Shown in pieces: positions 19,119-27,280 of a DNA stretch of 64,000 bases (position 1 is the stretch's first letter; each line of letters starts with the position of its first letter). Below the pieces are notes generated by a model that saw nothing but the letters and a program-made list of their open reading frames with translations, searched no databases and was not told the DNA's origin. The DNA is from an uncultured Paracoccaceae bacterium (GTDB lineage: Bacteria > Pseudomonadota > Alphaproteobacteria > Rhodobacterales > Rhodobacteraceae): NCBI GenBank assembly GCA_951812305.1, contig CATOSB010000001.1, positions 434,001 to 498,000 of the forward strand, read 5' to 3'. The translations under genes were made by a program, and so were the position numbers.

Positions 19119-20283
19119 CCAAGGGTGCTTCAAAATGACTCAGCTATGGATTTTGGGTACCGCCTGAGGTGCTGAGGTGATTCAAGATTGGCAAAGGAGA
19201 CCACCGATGCCAGCCAGGATACCGATGCGAGCCGATTTTACCGCCAATGATCTGCGCAAGCTTGCCGCAGAGAGTTCTGATGCCCGGCAGAGCCGACGGC
19301 TTTTGTCGCTTGCCGCTATCGCCGATGGCATGTCGCGTGGGGCTGCGGCCCGCATTGGCGGGATGGACCGGCAAACGCTCAGGGACTGGGTGCTCCGTTT
19401 CAACGCTGATGGTCCAGCGGGGCTGCTGGATCGGCAGCGAGGAGGCTCGCGATCCCGCCTTGACAATGCGCAACTGGATGAACTGGCGGCTCTTGTCGAG
19501 ACCGGTCCTGATCCTGAAAAGGACGGTGTCGTCCGCTGGCGGCGGGTCGATTTGAAGAATGTGATCAAGGCGCGTTTTGGCGTCGACTATCACGAGCGCC
19601 ATGTGGGGCAGATTCTGCACAATCTGGGCTTTTCCCACATCAGCGCACGCCCTCAGCACCCGGGGCAGGACGTGCAGGTCATTGAGGATTTCAAAAAAAC
19701 TTCGGCGACAATCTGAAGGAGACGCTTCAGGGGGTGCCGCCGGACAAACCCGTCGAAATCTGGTTCCAGGACGAGATGCGTCTCGGTCAGAAGAACACCC
19801 GCGTCCGCCAGTGGGCACGCAAGGGCACACGGCCCCGCCAGCCCGCCGATCAGCGTTACCAAAATGCGTATCTTTTTGGCGCCATCTGCCCCGAACGCGG
19901 CACCGGCGCGGCGATCATGATGCCAGCAGCCGACACCTATGCGATGCAGCGCCACCTGGAAGAAATCAGCAAAATTGTCTCCGATGGCGCCCACGCCGTC
20001 ATCCTCATGGACCAAGCCGGCTGGCACACGACATCCGCTCTGGAAATCCCGCAAAACCTGTCGCTCATGTTTCTGCCGCCCAAATCACCAGAGCTGAATC
20101 CAACCGAAAACATTTGGCAATATCTCCGCCAGACATGGCTCGCAAACCGGACGTTCGACACATATGACGCGATTCTCGACGCGGGGTGCGAGGCCTGGAA
20201 CAACCTCATCGCAAGACCGCAAACCATCACATCCATCGCAAGCCGCAACTGGGCGAAAGTCGGTCAGATTGAATAACCCTTGG
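19119..20283 (+). mobile_element. IS630-family insertion sequence at a TA target
   Basis: A 1165-bp element bounded by TA dinucleotides (19117-19118 and 20284-20285), as expected for IS630/Tc1-mariner elements, which duplicate TA. The ends are imperfect inverted repeats: left CCAAGGGTGCTTCAAAATGAC, right read inward CCAAGGGTTATTCAATCTGAC. It sits within the right target duplication of the IS982-type element and ends eight bases from the hemJ stop codon (20291), so hemJ is not broken but its 3' context is new. Confidence 0.88.
19207..20276 (+). CDS. IS630-family transposase in two frames joined at an A7 run
   Basis: The first part (from ATG 19207, with AAAGGAG upstream) has helix-turn-helix motifs (SRGAAARIGGMDRQTLRDW) and ends with TGA at 19714-19716. 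The second part, in the -1 frame, carries the DDE domain: EIWFQDEMRLGQKNTRVRQW, VILMDQAGWHTT, and FLPPKSPELNPTENIWQYLR. The frames meet at seven A (19693-19699). A -1 shift there gives FKKNFGDNLKETL and one protein of about 356 residues, the normal IS630 organisation. So this is probably a functional programmed-frameshift gene rather than a broken one. Confidence 0.85.
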
Positions 20284-20290
20284 TATAATA

Positions 20291-20740
20291 TCAAAAGGGT
20301 TTTACGATCACCGACACCACAATCACGATCAAAAAAACCGTGGGAACCTCATTCATGATCCGATACTGTCGCCCGGAAATTTTGTTCTCTCCAGCGAAAA
20401 AATCTTTCCGCCGTTTTGCCAGCCAATGGTGAAACCATGTCAATACCAAAACAGACCCGGTCTTTGTCCAGGGCCAGATGAATCCCCAATCAACCGCTCC
20501 CGGTGTCAGAACTAGACAAAAACCAAACACCCAGGTTGCAATCATCGCTGGGTTCATTATCACCCGCAAAAGTTTGTATTCCATGGTCTGAAAAAGCCGG
20601 TCTATACTTGACCCATCGCCATTCTCCGCGTGATAAACAAAAAGCCTCGGTAAGTAAAAAATACCCGCCATCCATGCAATTACTGAAATCACATGACCAG
20701 CCTTCACCCAAGGGTAAATGTTCACCAGCAGATCACCCAT
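20291..20740 (-). CDS. hemJ: protoporphyrinogen oxidase HemJ
   Basis: Integral membrane heme protein that oxidises protoporphyrinogen IX to protoporphyrin IX in most alphaproteobacteria. It has 149 residues and four or five hydrophobic segments. Family features are YPWVKAGHVISVIAWMAG with its conserved His, FYLPRLFVYHAE, and WFHHWLAKRRKDF. The start has AGGAGGGG upstream. In relatives it lies directly upstream of rho; here the IS nest separates them. Upstream (rightward) is the candidate origin; hemE is not in the window. Confidence 0.95.
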   Translation of the reverse strand: MGDLLVNIYPWVKAGHVISVIAWMAGIFYLPRLFVYHAENGDGSSIDRLFQTMEYKLLRVIMNPAMIATWVFGFCLVLTPGAVDWGFIWPWTKTGSVLVLTWFHHWLAKRRKDFFAGENKISGRQYRIMNEVPTVFLIVIVVSVIVKPF

Positions 20741-21141
20741 ATCGGTTCTTACCCCTCCTGACCTGAATCATAAAATATATATATAGAAAAAGATGAAGTG
20801 GTATTTGGCCCTGTGGACAGCGGGGATTAATCACTTTTCCCTTTCTTAGTAACATATCAACAGCGCAGGAAGCTATCGTTTACAACTGTGCATGATCTGA
20901 TTATAATTATTATTTATCAACAGGATACGTTTATACAGACCAAGCTTAAAACGTATGTTCTCTGTATAGGCTCACCTGACCAAGACCTGTTCGGAGTGAC
21001 CCGTGGAAAATCATCACACATCGGAAAAACAAACCGGAAATATCGCCAGACATACGAATTGTCCATGACTGGAATCCCGGGGCTTGTTATCCCGCAAGTC
21101 ATCCAGCTATTTCCCGTACAAAAACACACAGAGTCGTCCAC
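20741..21141. other. candidate chromosomal replication origin (oriC)
   Basis: A 401-bp gene-free gap where leftward genes (parB to hemJ) give way to rightward ones (maf-aroE-coaE-dnaQ), the origin neighbourhood known from other alphaproteobacteria. It holds an almost pure AT stretch (20770-20790) and a second around 20898-20920. I see DnaA-box-like nonamers but no perfect TTATCCACA: TTATCAACA 20914-20922 (8 of 9), ATATCAACA 20854-20862, TGTGGACAG 20812-20820, TGTGCATGA 20887-20895, CGTGGAAAA 21002-21010 and TCGTCCACA 21134-21142 (7 of 9 each, the last touching the maf start). A pair of interleaved inverted repeats lies at 20925-20968. Promoters for hemJ and maf must also lie here. The call rests on context more than on box quality. 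Confidence 0.65.
20925..20968. repeat. two interleaved 8-bp inverted repeats in the origin candidate
   Basis: ATACGTTT (20925-20932) is repeated inverted as AAACGTAT (20949-20956). TATACAGA (20932-20939) is repeated inverted as TCTGTATA (20961-20968). Both are perfect. The arms alternate A-B-A'-B', so they are not a simple cruciform; they look more like paired protein-binding sites. Confidence 0.6.
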
Positions 21142-21741
21142 ATGGCGAACCGCCTGATCCTCGCAACGTCCTCACAGATCCGCATCCGGCTATTTCAGAA
21201 TGCCGGAATCCCGGTGGTCGCGTTACCAGCTCGAATTGACGAAGGGGCGATCAAATCCGCACTGGTGAATGACGGCGCACGGCCCCGCGACATCGCCGAT
21301 GCACTTGCGCAGCAAAAGGCACAAAAGATTGGGCTGAAACACCCTGAAGACACCACCATTGGTTGTGACCAGATTCTTGAACTCGACGGAACTTTGATGG
21401 GAAAACCGGGATCTCCGGACGATGCAGCCGAGCAACTCAGTGAGCTTTCCGGGACGACGCACAGCCTTTTTTCCTCGGCGGTTATTTTTTCTGGTGGCGC
21501 ACCCATTTGGAGGCATGTCGGGAGCGTAAAACTACAAATGCGGCCGCTGTCAAATTCCTACATTTCAGATTACGTTGAACGGAATTGGGAAAGCATTCGC
21601 CACTCCGTCGGCGGATATAAACTTGAAGAAGAAGGCATTCGCCTGTTTCATCGCGTTGATGGTGACTATTTTCATGTCCTCGGCTTGCCGTTTCTGGAAA
21701 TTGTGAACTATCTCATTGAAAGAGGACAAATTCCTGGATGA
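21142..21741 (+). CDS. maf: Maf-family nucleotide pyrophosphatase
   Basis: Hydrolyses non-canonical nucleoside triphosphates; members act on dTTP/UTP or on modified pyrimidines and 7-methyl-GTP. It has 199 residues. The N-terminal loop LILATSSQIRIRLF replaces the more common ASxSPRR signature. TTIGCDQILELDG, MGKPGSPDDAAEQLSELSG and SVGGYKLEEEGIRLF match the family. First gene of maf-aroE-coaE-dnaQ at the right edge of the candidate origin; it overlaps aroE by four bases. Substrate class cannot be decided from sequence alone. Confidence 0.9.
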   Translation: MANRLILATSSQIRIRLFQNAGIPVVALPARIDEGAIKSALVNDGARPRDIADALAQQKAQKIGLKHPEDTTIGCDQILELDGTLMGKPGSPDDAAEQLSELSGTTHSLFSSAVIFSGGAPIWRHVGSVKLQMRPLSNSYISDYVERNWESIRHSVGGYKLEEEGIRLFHRVDGDYFHVLGLPFLEIVNYLIERGQIPG

Positions 21742-22574
21742 CCGACCCTAACCGCATCCCGCTTGCTGGTGTAATCGGTTCCCCGATATCGCACAGCCTT
21801 TCACCGCGATTGCACGGTCATTGGCTGCGTCACTACGGAATTCCCGGATATTATGTTCCCATTGATATCTCGCAAAACGATTTGAACCAGACGCTTGCAA
21901 CAATGCCAAAGCTTGGGTTTGTTGGCGTCAACGTCACCATCCCGCATAAAGAATCGGTATTGGCCGCCGCCGATCTGGTAACCGACCGCGCCGCGCTGAT
22001 CGGTGCCGCGAATACGGTCATCTTCCGCAAGGACGGGAAAGTACACGCCGACAATACCGATGGCTATGGGTTTATAGAAAACCTCCGCCAAGGCGCCCCG
22101 AATTGGGATCCGACTTCCGGCCCGGCCGCAGTACTCGGCGGCGGCGGCGCGGCGCGGGCAATTGTCGCCTCTCTTATTGAGGTTGGCGTTCCCGAAGTGC
22201 GCCTCAGCAACCGAACCCGGACCCGCGCCGACGTCTTGAAGGCGGAGTTTGGCGCAAAAGTAACCGTTTACGAATGGGTCCAGGCGGGCAATATGCTCGA
22301 TGGCGCCCGCACGGTTGTTAACACCACTTCGCTCGGCATGATCGGAAAGCCCGAATTCCGGGTACCGCTGGATGCCCTATCGTCTCGCGCAGTGGTGAAT
22401 GACCTCGTCTATACACCCTTGGAAACGTCATTCCTTCGGCGCGCCAAGGAAATCGGATGCACGACCGTTGATGGTCTTGGAATGCTCCTTCACCAGGCGG
22501 TGCCGGGCTTCGAAAGGTGGTTCGGATTACGTCCCGACGTCGATGCCGCCCTGCGTCAGGTCATGCTCCGGTGA
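21738..22574 (+). CDS. aroE: shikimate dehydrogenase
   Basis: NADPH-dependent reduction of 3-dehydroshikimate to shikimate in aromatic amino-acid biosynthesis. It has 278 residues. The substrate-binding N-terminus reads [20 protein letters not shown]; the catalytic Lys is in [11 protein letters not shown]; then [18 protein letters not shown], the NADP loop [15 protein letters not shown] with SNRTRTRAD, and [16 protein letters not shown]. It overlaps maf (ATGA) and coaE (GTGA) by four bases each, so translation is probably coupled. Confidence 0.97.
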   Translation: MTDPNRIPLAGVIGSPISHSLSPRLHGHWLRHYGIPGYYVPIDISQNDLNQTLATMPKLGFVGVNVTIPHKESVLAAADLVTDRAALIGAANTVIFRKDGKVHADNTDGYGFIENLRQGAPNWDPTSGPAAVLGGGGAARAIVASLIEVGVPEVRLSNRTRTRADVLKAEFGAKVTVYEWVQAGNMLDGARTVVNTTSLGMIGKPEFRVPLDALSSRAVVNDLVYTPLETSFLRRAKEIGCTTVDGLGMLLHQAVPGFERWFGLRPDVDAALRQVMLR

Positions 22575-23179
22575 CAGCCAAGCCTGCCCCATTCCTCGTT
22601 GGCTTGACCGGCTCCATCGGCATGGGCAAATCCACGACCGCCCAGATGTTTGCAGATCTCGGCATCCCTGTCTGGGACGCCGATGCGGCTGTGCACCGTC
22701 TCTACGCCAAAGGTGGCGCGGCGGTCGCGGCGGTTTCAACTCTCTGCCACTCAGCTCTGATTGACGGGGCAATTGATCGCGGTGTCTTGAAAGAGTGGAT
22801 AAAGCACAACCCGAAAGCGTTAAAAAAACTGGAAACAGTTGTACATCCACTGGTCGCGCAAGACCGTCAGGACTTTATTGAAAGTTCCCAAGCGCCAATC
22901 GTGTTGCTCGACATCCCGCTGTTATTTGAAACTGGCGGCGACAGCAAGATGGACTACGTCGTTGTTGTCTCCGCGCCGCCGGCTCAACAACGCGCCCGCG
23001 TGTTGGAACGCCCCGGCATGGCGCCGGAACAGTTTGAAACGATCCTCGCGAAACAGCTGCCCGACGTAGAAAAACGCGCTCGCGCCGATTTCGTGATCGA
23101 AACGACAACGCTTGAAGCCGCGCGCGCCGCCGTGCAAATTTGTTTTCAGAATATTCAGGACCGTGCCGCACATGCGTGA
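22571..23179 (+). CDS. coaE: dephospho-CoA kinase
   Basis: Last step of coenzyme A synthesis, phosphorylating the 3'-hydroxyl of dephospho-CoA. It has 202 residues with P-loop [18 protein letters not shown], then [27 protein letters not shown] and [17 protein letters not shown]. The GTG at 22571 overlaps the aroE stop as GTGA and gives the family N-terminus; the longer reading from 22517 is rejected. It overlaps dnaQ by eight bases. Confidence 0.96.
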   Translation: MTAKPAPFLVGLTGSIGMGKSTTAQMFADLGIPVWDADAAVHRLYAKGGAAVAAVSTLCHSALIDGAIDRGVLKEWIKHNPKALKKLETVVHPLVAQDRQDFIESSQAPIVLLDIPLLFETGGDSKMDYVVVVSAPPAQQRARVLERPGMAPEQFETILAKQLPDVEKRARADFVIETTTLEAARAAVQICFQNIQDRAAHA

Positions 23180-23861
23180 AATAGTACTCGACACCGAAAC
23201 CACGGGATTTGACCCGCAATCCGGCGACCGTATCGTCGAAATCGGTGCAGTGGAATTAATGAACCACGTCCCCACTGGCCGCACCTACCATCAATACATC
23301 AACCCCGAACGCGCCATGCCGAAGGATGCCTTCGACGTTCACGGCCTCGGCGACGATTTCCTTTCTGACAAACCGAAATTCGCTCAAGTCGGTGACGCCT
23401 TTCTGGACTTTATCGGCGTGGCAAAGCTTGTCATCCACAACGCCAGTTTTGACATGAAGTTTCTGAATGCCGAGTTGCAGTGGATGAGCCGAAAGCCTTT
23501 GCCGCTCGATCAGGCTATCGACACGCTCGAGATTGCTCGCAAGAAATTTCCCGGATCGCCGGCCTCGCTTGACGCCCTTTGCCGCCGCTTCAACATCGAC
23601 AACTCTGCCCGCACTTTGCACGGCGCGTTGTTGGACAGCGAGATTTTGGCGGAAGTCTACCTCGAACTCATCGGTGGACGTCAGCCCGATTTCGCCCTGT
23701 CGGGCGCAACGGGCTCACGCGTCGCCGGCATTTCCGAGGAATGGCGGCCAGAACAACGCCCAAACCCGTTGCCAACGCGCATCACAGATGAAGAGGCTGC
23801 GACCCACGCAAATTTCATAGAAAAGCTCGGAGACGCTGCAGTCTGGAATAAATCCGGCTAG
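23172..23861 (+). CDS. dnaQ: DNA polymerase III epsilon subunit
   Basis: Proofreading 3'-5' exonuclease of the replicative polymerase. It has 229 residues. Exonuclease motifs are all present: Exo[12 protein letters not shown], Exo[19 protein letters not shown], and ExoIII with [14 protein letters not shown]. The C-terminus carries the polymerase-alpha-binding tail. The ATG at 23172 overlaps the coaE stop by eight bases; the upstream extension is rejected. Its 3' end overlaps secB convergently by four bases. Confidence 0.96.
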   Translation: MREIVLDTETTGFDPQSGDRIVEIGAVELMNHVPTGRTYHQYINPERAMPKDAFDVHGLGDDFLSDKPKFAQVGDAFLDFIGVAKLVIHNASFDMKFLNAELQWMSRKPLPLDQAIDTLEIARKKFPGSPASLDALCRRFNIDNSARTLHGALLDSEILAEVYLELIGGRQPDFALSGATGSRVAGISEEWRPEQRPNPLPTRITDEEAATHANFIEKLGDAAVWNKSG

Positions 23862-24367
23862 GAAACCGGCGCTTCACTGGCTTCCTGCTGACGTTGCGCA
23901 ATCATGTTGCGGTACAGCGCAACAAAATCCACTGTCTCCAGATTCAGCGGCGGAAAGCCGCCCTCCCGCGAAATATCGGCAACAACGCGGCGCACAAACG
24001 GAAACAGCATCCTTGGGCACTCGATCAGAAGGAACGGGTGCAGCTGTTCGTCTGGAATGTTCTCGATAAGGAAAATGCCACCGTATTCCAGTTCCAGCAC
24101 AAAAAGGGTTTCCCCGCCCGATTTGTTTTTCGATGAAATCGAGTATTTCGTGATCACTTCGTACTGGTTGTCAGTTGACCGCTTTTTTGCGTCGAGGCCG
24201 ACCTGTACGCTGACTTCCGGCGCGACATCGCCACCGGCGATACCTTTCTGGACCATGATATTTTCGAATGAAAAATCACGGATGAACTGCCCCAGTACTT
24301 GCATCTTGGGTGGTTGTGGCGCCTCTGCGCCAGCGGCGGGTTCTGTGGCACCGTTGTTGTCGGCCAT
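23858..24367 (-). CDS. secB: protein-export chaperone SecB
   Basis: Tetrameric chaperone that keeps preproteins unfolded and passes them to SecA. It has 169 residues: an Ala/Pro-rich N-terminal tail, MQVLGQFIRDFSFENI, ELEYGGIFLIENIPDEQLHP, LLIECPRMLFPFVRRVV and GFPPLNLETVDFVALY. These are the family core in order. Single gene between convergent dnaQ and upstream fxsA on the same strand. Intact. Confidence 0.97.
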   Translation of the reverse strand: MADNNGATEPAAGAEAPQPPKMQVLGQFIRDFSFENIMVQKGIAGGDVAPEVSVQVGLDAKKRSTDNQYEVITKYSISSKNKSGGETLFVLELEYGGIFLIENIPDEQLHPFLLIECPRMLFPFVRRVVADISREGGFPPLNLETVDFVALYRNMIAQRQQEASEAPVS

Positions 24368-24426
24368 CGAAAATCTCCGTGAATACTGTTTGGTCGAAGG
24401 CCCTCTAACAGGTCAAGGCAGGGGCC

Positions 24427-24906
24427 TCAATGGCGTGTCCAACCCGAATTTCCCGGTCGGTTCTTGCCTTCTGGTGTCACGTCTTCGTAATCGGCATCAA
24501 TAACAGTGCCGCCTTGCTGCTGACGTGGCTTTGGTTCCTGGCCCATTGAAAACGATTGTACGTGAACCCGTGACCTCAGATAGCCGAATACCGCCGACCG
24601 AACTCCGGGAATCAACAAGGCAAAGCCAATCGCATCAGTGAAAAACCCTGGCGTCAAAAGCAACGCGCCGGAAAACAGGATCATCGCGCCATGCGCCAGC
24701 GGCTCAGTCGGGTCGCGCAATTCTCCAAATGAGCTGCGCAAATTTGCCATCGCCTGAATGCCCTGGCTGCGCACCAGCCACGTTCCCAATATTGCAGTTA
24801 AAACCACAACCAAAAGCGTGGGCCAAAGTCCAATCGCGCCTCCCACCTGAATGAAAAGTGCGATCTCGATCAGCGGCACCGCAATAAAAAGGGCAAAAAG
24901 CCACAT
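24427..24906 (-). CDS. fxsA: FxsA-family membrane protein
   Basis: Small inner-membrane protein of the FxsA family; in E. coli high-level FxsA relieves exclusion of phage T7 by the F plasmid, but its normal role is unknown. It has 159 residues: an N-terminal hydrophobic pair (MWLFALFIAVPLIEIALFIQ), a cytoplasmic loop with GTWLVRSQGIQAMANLRSS, the membrane hairpin GALLLTPGFFTDAIGFALLI, and a polar tail. The ATG at 24906 fits; the 28 residues upstream are rejected. It is divergent from the Tim44-like gene. Confidence 0.9.
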   Translation of the reverse strand: MWLFALFIAVPLIEIALFIQVGGAIGLWPTLLVVVLTAILGTWLVRSQGIQAMANLRSSFGELRDPTEPLAHGAMILFSGALLLTPGFFTDAIGFALLIPGVRSAVFGYLRSRVHVQSFSMGQEPKPRQQQGGTVIDADYEDVTPEGKNRPGNSGWTRH

Positions 24907-25011
24907 AACATCCTCGTTTGCCGGGGTCCGGTCGCAGTGGACTTGCGCCACCGCAATGCTTACATAAGTGCCGATAGTGGCGAGTGCCACCTTTGTAACA
25001 ACGAGGAAACG

Positions 25012-25674
25012 ATGGGCGGCTCAGCCTTAATTCAGCTTTTGGTGCTTGCGGGCATCGCGATTTTTCTGATTCTTCGCCTGCGAAGCGTTCTTGGAACACG
25101 CGATGGTTTTGAAAAACCGCCTGTTCGGGCCGACGCCCGCGACGATCAGACGCGTCCCGATCTCGAAGTGATTGAAGGTGGGCCTGACCCCGACATCATC
25201 GACCACGTTGATGCAGACAGCGATGCGGCCAAAGCGCTGGGCGCAATGAAAGCAATTGAGCCGGGATTCTCCGTCGGCGATTTTCTTGGTGGTGCACGCG
25301 GCGCCTATGAAATGATCCTGATGTCATTTGAGCGTGGCGAAATCGACGACATTGCACCGTTTCTCGGTGAAGAAGTTCACCAGACTTTTGTTGATGTCGT
25401 GGGAGACCGGGAAGGCCAAGGCCTTACAATCGAAGCTAACTTTGTCGGCGTGCGTGAACTTGCGTTGGTGGATGCAGAATTTGACGATGATACACAGGAA
25501 GCCGAACTGAAAGTTAAGTTCGTTGCCGAATTGACCTCGGCGGTGCGCGACAATTCCGATGAAATCATCGAAGGCAACCCCAACGATATTAAGCGCCAGA
25601 AAGACATCTGGACCTTTGCCCGCGCAATGGGCAGCGACGATCCTAACTGGAAACTGGTCGCGACCGGGGAATGA
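25012..25674 (+). CDS. Tim44/TimA-like membrane-associated protein
   Basis: Bacterial relative of the mitochondrial import component Tim44. It has 220 residues: one N-terminal membrane segment (ALIQLLVLAGIAIFLILRLR), an acidic linker, then a Tim44-like domain with FLGGARGAYEMILMSFERGE and KVKFVAELTSAVRD. The ATG at 25012 has GAGGAAA just upstream. It is probably an inner-membrane adaptor on the periplasmic or cytoplasmic face; the exact job is unknown. It overlaps mltA by four bases, and its neighbours are conserved in alphaproteobacteria. Confidence 0.88.
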   Translation: MGGSALIQLLVLAGIAIFLILRLRSVLGTRDGFEKPPVRADARDDQTRPDLEVIEGGPDPDIIDHVDADSDAAKALGAMKAIEPGFSVGDFLGGARGAYEMILMSFERGEIDDIAPFLGEEVHQTFVDVVGDREGQGLTIEANFVGVRELALVDAEFDDDTQEAELKVKFVAELTSAVRDNSDEIIEGNPNDIKRQKDIWTFARAMGSDDPNWKLVATGE

Positions 25675-26711
25675 AGGCTCTTGTTCTGGCAGGCGCGGTA
25701 TTGTCTGGACTGGCGTTTATGAACGCCACACCAGTAAATGCCGTCAGCCATGAGGTCTTGGAATACACCGACTTGAAGGGCTGGAAAAACGACGATCACG
25801 ATGCTGCGCTAAGTGTTTTCCTTGAAACCTGCCGCGACATGAAGGATCCCGAATGGCGGTCGCTTTGCAAGGTTGCCGCTGACCAGACAAACGCGCGCAC
25901 ATTTTTCGAACTTTTTTTTAAGCCTGTTCTGATAACTGACGGTGAACCGATGCTGTTTACCGGATATTTTGAACCAGAACTCGACGGTTCAAGATCCCGC
26001 TCTGGTCCCTACCGCTACCCGCTCTATAAAAAGCCACCGGAGGTGCAAAACGGGTCCCAATGGCTCAGTCGGGCAGAGATCGAAAATTCTGGCGCGCTTT
26101 CCGGACGCGGATTGGAAATCGCCTGGATCGACGACCCTGTGGATGTGTTTTTCCTGCAAATCCAAGGATCGGGCAGGGTCAAACTACCCAACGGTGAATA
26201 CCTACGTGTCGGGTACGGCGGTAAAAATGGACACAACTACAAATCCGTGGGGCAAGAACTTGTCCGCCGCGGCCTATATCAACCCCATCAGGTTTCCGCG
26301 CAGGTCATCCGCAGTTGGGTGAAACGGAACCCAACAGAGGGCCGCGCGCTTTTGCAACACAACCCTTCTTACGTTTTCTTCCGCGAAGTCTCTCGCGTCC
26401 CTGCGGATAAGGGCCCTCTCGGCGCGATGAACCGGTCAATCACCGAAATGCGTTCGATCGCTGTTGATCCAAAATACACGCCGCTTGGCGCACCGGTCTG
26501 GATCGAAAAGGGCGGCGAAACACCAATGCGCCGCCTGATGATCGCACAAGATACGGGATCGGCCATAAAAGGTGCCCAGCGCGCAGACATCTTTTACGGC
26601 ACCGGCGACTACGCCGGACGCCGCGCCGGCGAAACCCGCGACCCGGGCCGTATGGTCGTGCTGATGCCGATCCAAAAGGCCTATGCCCTGTTGCACGAGG
26701 TTGAGGGGTGA
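25671..26711 (+). CDS. mltA: membrane-bound lytic murein transglycosylase A
   Basis: Cleaves peptidoglycan glycan strands, forming 1,6-anhydromuramic acid. It has 346 residues with a signal peptide (ALVLAGAVLSGLAFMNAT). The MltA domain shows MLFTGYFEPELDGSRSRSG, VDVFFLQIQGSGRVKLPNG, and the C-terminal 3D domain with catalytic Asp in RLMIAQDTGSAIKGAQRADI. No lipobox cysteine is obvious, so it may be soluble periplasmic rather than a lipoprotein. It overlaps the genes on both sides by four bases. Confidence 0.94.
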   Translation: MKALVLAGAVLSGLAFMNATPVNAVSHEVLEYTDLKGWKNDDHDAALSVFLETCRDMKDPEWRSLCKVAADQTNARTFFELFFKPVLITDGEPMLFTGYFEPELDGSRSRSGPYRYPLYKKPPEVQNGSQWLSRAEIENSGALSGRGLEIAWIDDPVDVFFLQIQGSGRVKLPNGEYLRVGYGGKNGHNYKSVGQELVRRGLYQPHQVSAQVIRSWVKRNPTEGRALLQHNPSYVFFREVSRVPADKGPLGAMNRSITEMRSIAVDPKYTPLGAPVWIEKGGETPMRRLMIAQDTGSAIKGAQRADIFYGTGDYAGRRAGETRDPGRMVVLMPIQKAYALLHEVEG

Positions 26712-27280
26712 GTCGCAAAGGCCCGCGCGGCCTGACCCCGGAAGATCGCGAATTGTGGGACAAGGTCAGCTCTCGAACGACGCCGTTGCCGAAGGCTTCA
26801 AAAGGTATCTTGCCTGAGAACAAAGATCTGCCGCGTCCTGTTTCACCTGCCGCATTGCCAAAATCGACTGAATTCAGAATTGGCGACAAGGCCAAACCAG
26901 CAACGGCTATGCTGCCCGGCTCTATGCCCACCGTTCAAATGGATAAGAAGTCCTACGGCCGACTTAAGCGTGGAAAACTGAAACCGGAGGGAAAGATTGA
27001 CCTGCACGGGATGACGCTGGCTCAGGCGCACCCCAGGCTGATCGGTTTCATTACCGACGCACACGCCAACGGAAAACGCCTCATGCTTGTCATCACCGGT
27101 AAAGGCAAAGATCGCGACGATGGCGGGCCGATCCCCACTCCACGCGGTATTCTGAAACACCATGTGCCCGGCTGGTTGAACGCACCGCCATTGAAATCAA
27201 TGGTTCTGGAAGTGACGGATGCCCACATTCGCCACGGCGGCGGCGGGGCATTTTACGTCTATTTACGAAGGCGCCGATAG
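26708..27280 (+). CDS. Smr-domain protein
   Basis: A 190-residue protein with a C-terminal Smr (MutS2-related nuclease) domain: the signature KIDLHGMTLAQAHPRL around residue 98, then LMLVITGKGKD and a glycine-rich end GGGGAFYVYLRRRR. The N-terminal 90 residues are polar and probably disordered. Smr domains often nick DNA or RNA; the substrate here is unknown. GTG start overlapping the mltA stop (GTGA). Its 3' end overlaps the convergent MFS gene by 18 bases. Confidence 0.88.
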   Translation: MSRKGPRGLTPEDRELWDKVSSRTTPLPKASKGILPENKDLPRPVSPAALPKSTEFRIGDKAKPATAMLPGSMPTVQMDKKSYGRLKRGKLKPEGKIDLHGMTLAQAHPRLIGFITDAHANGKRLMLVITGKGKDRDDGGPIPTPRGILKHHVPGWLNAPPLKSMVLEVTDAHIRHGGGGAFYVYLRRRR

